The notes beneath the pieces were generated by a model, which saw nothing but the letters and a program-made list of their open reading frames with translations, had not been told where the DNA came from and did not search any database. The translations under genes and the position numbers were made by a program. A stretch of DNA of 34,045 nt from Betaproteobacteria bacterium (lineage in GTDB: Bacteria > Pseudomonadota > Gammaproteobacteria > Burkholderiales > JAEUOS01), in contig JAQGMJ010000064.1 of the NCBI GenBank assembly GCA_028292405.1, forward strand, positions 1 to 34,045, read 5' to 3'. Numbering within the stretch: position 1 is the stretch's first letter; every line of letters starts with the position of its first letter. Shown piece after piece: positions 31,470 to 34,045 of the stretch.

Positions 31470-33995
31470 TCAGTTGGCCGCGCTGGCCGCGTTGGCGGGC
31501 GGCGGCACGATCGAGCCCGGCACTACCCAGGCGTCGAACTCGCGGATCATGCTGTTTACAAAGGGATCGTTGGCGATCGTGTCTTCGGCGGCGCGCTGGC
31601 AGGCTTCGCGGTGCGCCTGCGCTTCGGCGCTGGCGGTGTACCAGACGGCGCCCAGCTCGGTGTCCACGCGCACGGCGCGGCCGAAGCGTTCGGCCAGCGC
31701 GGCGGTCAGCTTTTCGACGTTGCCCTGCGTGCGCCAGGTTTCGATCGGCACGCGGACTTTGAAGACGGCGGCGTTGCCGTCGAAGGTGCAGCTCATCAGT
31801 TCGGCCTGCATGGCCAGTTGCTGGGCGACGCCGCGCAGCGGCAAGGCGGCGGCGACGGCGGGCCAGTTGCCGTCCCAGTCCAGTTCCGGCACCGGCGTGA
31901 TGACGTAGGCGTGCGGCGCTTTGGCGGGCGCCGGCGCGGCGCGCGCGGGCATGACGACGGCCTGGGCTTCGTCGGCGTAGGCGTGCGGCGCCGGCGCTTG
32001 CGATTGTCCGTGCGGTTGCGCTGGTGTGTGTGACTGTGATGGCGCGTAGGCCTGCGGCGCCGATGAAGATGGCGCTACGGCGCTGTCGTCGGAAAATTCG
32101 GTGACCCAAGGCGGCAGGTCGTCTTCATCGTCGGCCTGCTGTTGGGCGGGCTGTGCGGCCGGAGCGATGTATGGCGCAGCGGCGGCTGGTGCGGCTTGCG
32201 GTGCGGCCTGCTGCTGCGCGACCGGACGGACAGGCGCTTCCAGAACAGCGGCTTGAGCGTCGCCGCCCATGGTCGCTGCCGGTGGCATGTCTTCCCAAGG
32301 CGCGGGAGCACGCGGCGCGGCGGTCATCTGTGCGGCTGGCGCGCTTGGCGCCGCCGGAGCTGGAGCAATCCGAGCCGGAGCAGGAGCGGCTGGGCTCGGC
32401 GCGGCAGCGGGTTCGGCGGCGGGTGTGGCGGGTGTAGCCGTCGCCGGCGCGGCGCTTGCCATCGACGAGCGCGCGCCAGGCTTGGACGCGGCGCGTGCGG
32501 CTTCCAGCGCGGCATTGATCGCGGCGCGCGCGGTGCTAATCGGCGCTGCGGGTGCGGCCGGCGCCGGAGCGGCGACAGCTTGTGCGGCCGGTGCGGCCGG
32601 TGCGACGGAAGCCCCACTCATCGGCGCAGGCGATGCGACCGCTGGCGACGATGATGGCGCTGCGTATGCTGGCGCTGGCGCGGCTGGCGCCGGCGCCGCA
32701 AACACCGCAGGCGCTTCGCCGCGCGCCATCGCTGCAGCGGCGGCGGCGACAACCGCAGGCGGCGTCACGCTGGCGTGACTGGCTTGCACATGCGCTGCGG
32801 CGCGCGCAGGCGGCGCGGCGGCGGCGCGGGCGGCGGCCACCGCCCCCGAACGCGACATCGCCGGCGTGGCCGCCGGTTGTCCGTCCGCCCCGCCTACGCC
32901 GGGCCGAAAGGCCAGCATGCGCAGCAATGTCATCGAGAAGCCCGCATATTCATCCGGCGCCAGGCCCAACTCATTGCGTCCATGCACGGCGATCTGATAA
33001 TACAGCTGCACCTCTTCCGCATCGAACGCGCCGGCCAGGCGCACAATATCCGCATACTCTGGCAAATCCTCCGGCAGCGCGGCCGGCACCGTCTGCGCCA
33101 AAGCGATCCGGTGCAGCAAAGTACCCAAATCCTGCAAAGCGCCGTTGTACGACAAACTGCGCGTCGCCATCTCGTCGGCCACGGCCAGCAGATCGGCGCC
33201 ATCCTGCGCCGCCAGCGCATCGAGCAAGCGGATCAGATAAGACTGATCGAGCGCGCCCAGCATGCCCTGCACCGCATCCAACGTCACCTCGCCGGCCGCG
33301 TAGGCGATCGCCTGGTCGGTCAGCGACAGCGCGTCGCGCATCGAACCGTGGGCGCCGGCCGCCAGCAGGCGCAAGGCCGGCTGTTCAAAGGTGATGCCTT
33401 CCTGGCCCAGAATATTTTCCAGATGGCCGATGATGTGGCCGGGCGGCATCTGCTTCAGATTAAATTGCAGGCAGCGCGACAGCACCGTCACCGGAATTTT
33501 TTGCGGATCGGTCGTCGCCAGGATGAACTTGACGTGCTCCGGCGGCTCCTCCAGCGTCTTCAGCATCGAATTGAAGGCGTGGTTGGTCAGCATGTGCACC
33601 TCATCGATCATATAGACCTTGAAGCGCGCGTTGCTCGGCGCGTACACCGCCTGCTCCAGCAGCTGCGCCATCTCGTCGACGCCGCGGTTGGATGCCGCGT
33701 CCATCTCGATGTAGTCGACAAATCGGCCCGCGTCGATCGCGGTACACGCTTCGCACAGGCCGCATGGCGTCGGCGTAATGCCGCCGGTGCCGTCCGGGCC
33801 GATGCAATTGAGCGACTTGGCCAGGATACGCGACAAGGTCGTCTTGCCGACGCCGCGCGTTCCGGTAAACAGATAGGCATGGTGCAGCCGGCCGCTCTGC
33901 AGGGCATGCGTGAGCGCGCGCACGACGTGCTCCTGGCCGACGAGCGTTTCGAAGTTCTTAGGGCGGTATTTACGGGCGAGGACTTGATAGGACAT
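31470..33995 (-). CDS. dnaX: DnaX, DNA polymerase III subunit tau
   Basis: The 841-residue clamp-loader ATPase starts MSYQVLARKYRPKNFETLVGQ. Walker A is GTRGVGKTT (residues 45-53), zinc Cys are C64, C78, C81 and C84, Walker B DEVH (131-134) and sensor SRC (173-175). Domain III ends near residue 365. A very long Ala/Pro-rich linker follows (about 365-693), then the tau C-terminal domain binding polymerase alpha (PELDWDGNWPAVAAALPLRGVAQQLA...). No A-run slippery site for a frameshifted gamma form is seen in the linker. It is first in dnaX-ybaB-recR. The C-terminal tail (VPPPANAASAAN) is short and disordered. Confidence 0.95.
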   Translation of the reverse strand: MSYQVLARKYRPKNFETLVGQEHVVRALTHALQSGRLHHAYLFTGTRGVGKTTLSRILAKSLNCIGPDGTGGITPTPCGLCEACTAIDAGRFVDYIEMDAASNRGVDEMAQLLEQAVYAPSNARFKVYMIDEVHMLTNHAFNSMLKTLEEPPEHVKFILATTDPQKIPVTVLSRCLQFNLKQMPPGHIIGHLENILGQEGITFEQPALRLLAAGAHGSMRDALSLTDQAIAYAAGEVTLDAVQGMLGALDQSYLIRLLDALAAQDGADLLAVADEMATRSLSYNGALQDLGTLLHRIALAQTVPAALPEDLPEYADIVRLAGAFDAEEVQLYYQIAVHGRNELGLAPDEYAGFSMTLLRMLAFRPGVGGADGQPAATPAMSRSGAVAAARAAAAPPARAAAHVQASHASVTPPAVVAAAAAAMARGEAPAVFAAPAPAAPAPAYAAPSSSPAVASPAPMSGASVAPAAPAAQAVAAPAPAAPAAPISTARAAINAALEAARAASKPGARSSMASAAPATATPATPAAEPAAAPSPAAPAPARIAPAPAAPSAPAAQMTAAPRAPAPWEDMPPAATMGGDAQAAVLEAPVRPVAQQQAAPQAAPAAAAPYIAPAAQPAQQQADDEDDLPPWVTEFSDDSAVAPSSSAPQAYAPSQSHTPAQPHGQSQAPAPHAYADEAQAVVMPARAAPAPAKAPHAYVITPVPELDWDGNWPAVAAALPLRGVAQQLAMQAELMSCTFDGNAAVFKVRVPIETWRTQGNVEKLTAALAERFGRAVRVDTELGAVWYTASAEAQAHREACQRAAEDTIANDPFVNSMIREFDAWVVPGSIVPPPANAASAAN

Positions 33996-34045
33996 GCTGG
34001 GATTTTACCGTAGATAGCGGGTGCCAAAGCGGCAATTGTAACAAG

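Noticed and set aside
32269..32778. Ala/Gly-rich plus-strand frame opposite the dnaX linker
   Set aside because: The complement of an Ala/Pro-rich coding repeat always yields such a frame; no start signal or family.
33996..34045. 4.5S RNA (ffs) gene upstream of dnaX
   Set aside because: ffs often precedes dnaX, but only 50 bases are visible here and no SRP RNA signature was seen. TAAAAT with a TTGGCA 14 bases before it is too tight for a confident promoter.

Overview
The window looks like a chromosomal segment of a GC-rich betaproteobacterium, order Burkholderiales, most likely family Oxalobacteraceae (relatives of Massilia, Janthinobacterium, Duganella). This rests on protein sequence style and gene neighbourhoods (clpA/clpS next to a cold-shock gene; yicC-gmk-rpoZ-spoT; rpsU-yqeY near tsaD; dnaX-ybaB-recR). 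It is inference from memory, not a database result. No rRNA, tRNA, CRISPR array, transposase or phage gene was seen.

Layout. 1-4.1 kb: start of clpA (cut by the window edge), clpS, a cold-shock protein with a long leader, an RluE-type pseudouridine synthase, a tiny secreted Lys/Ala-rich protein, a DUF192 protein, yqeY and rpsU with a very clear promoter. 4.1-9.8 kb: a czcCBA-type heavy-metal RND efflux operon sitting between rpsU and tsaD. 9.9-15.8 kb: housekeeping genes in mixed orientations (tsaD, plsY, folB, ybaK/ebsC, xerD, a DUF2214 membrane protein, an alkylated-DNA repair methyltransferase, a quinone oxidoreductase). 15.9-20.1 kb: the minus-strand run yicC, gmk, rpoZ, spoT. 20.2-22.2 kb: a soluble Ser/Thr kinase and a PP2C phosphatase, a likely signalling pair. 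22.4-23.2 kb: two overlapping monohaem cytochromes c. 23.5-26.2 kb: MoxR ATPase, GNAT acetyltransferase and VWA protein, tightly packed. 26.2-29.4 kb: a secreted NHL-repeat protein, a CoA-transferase, a DHCW-type cupin and a MAPEG membrane protein. 29.5-34 kb: a SAM methyltransferase on a more AT-rich insert, then recR, a ybaB gene broken by an in-frame stop, and dnaX.

The most unusual signals are non-coding or genetic lesions. (1) A composite two-hairpin 3'-end element occurs three times, each time directly after a stop codon and oriented with its gene (spoT, the PP2C gene, the distal cytochrome gene), with compensatory base changes in the stems. (2) ybaB carries an in-frame TAG at codon 21. 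(3) A vestige of the recR 3' end lies about 1 kb from the real one, bracketing the methyltransferase gene with near-identical 21-base direct repeats. (4) A small secreted Lys/Ala-rich protein has a structured leader. (5) A GNAT gene is embedded between moxR and VWA genes.

Most long open frames opposite the real genes are shadows of high GC content and are not listed. Start codons were chosen by family length, conserved N-termini and Shine-Dalgarno (SD) sequences where visible.
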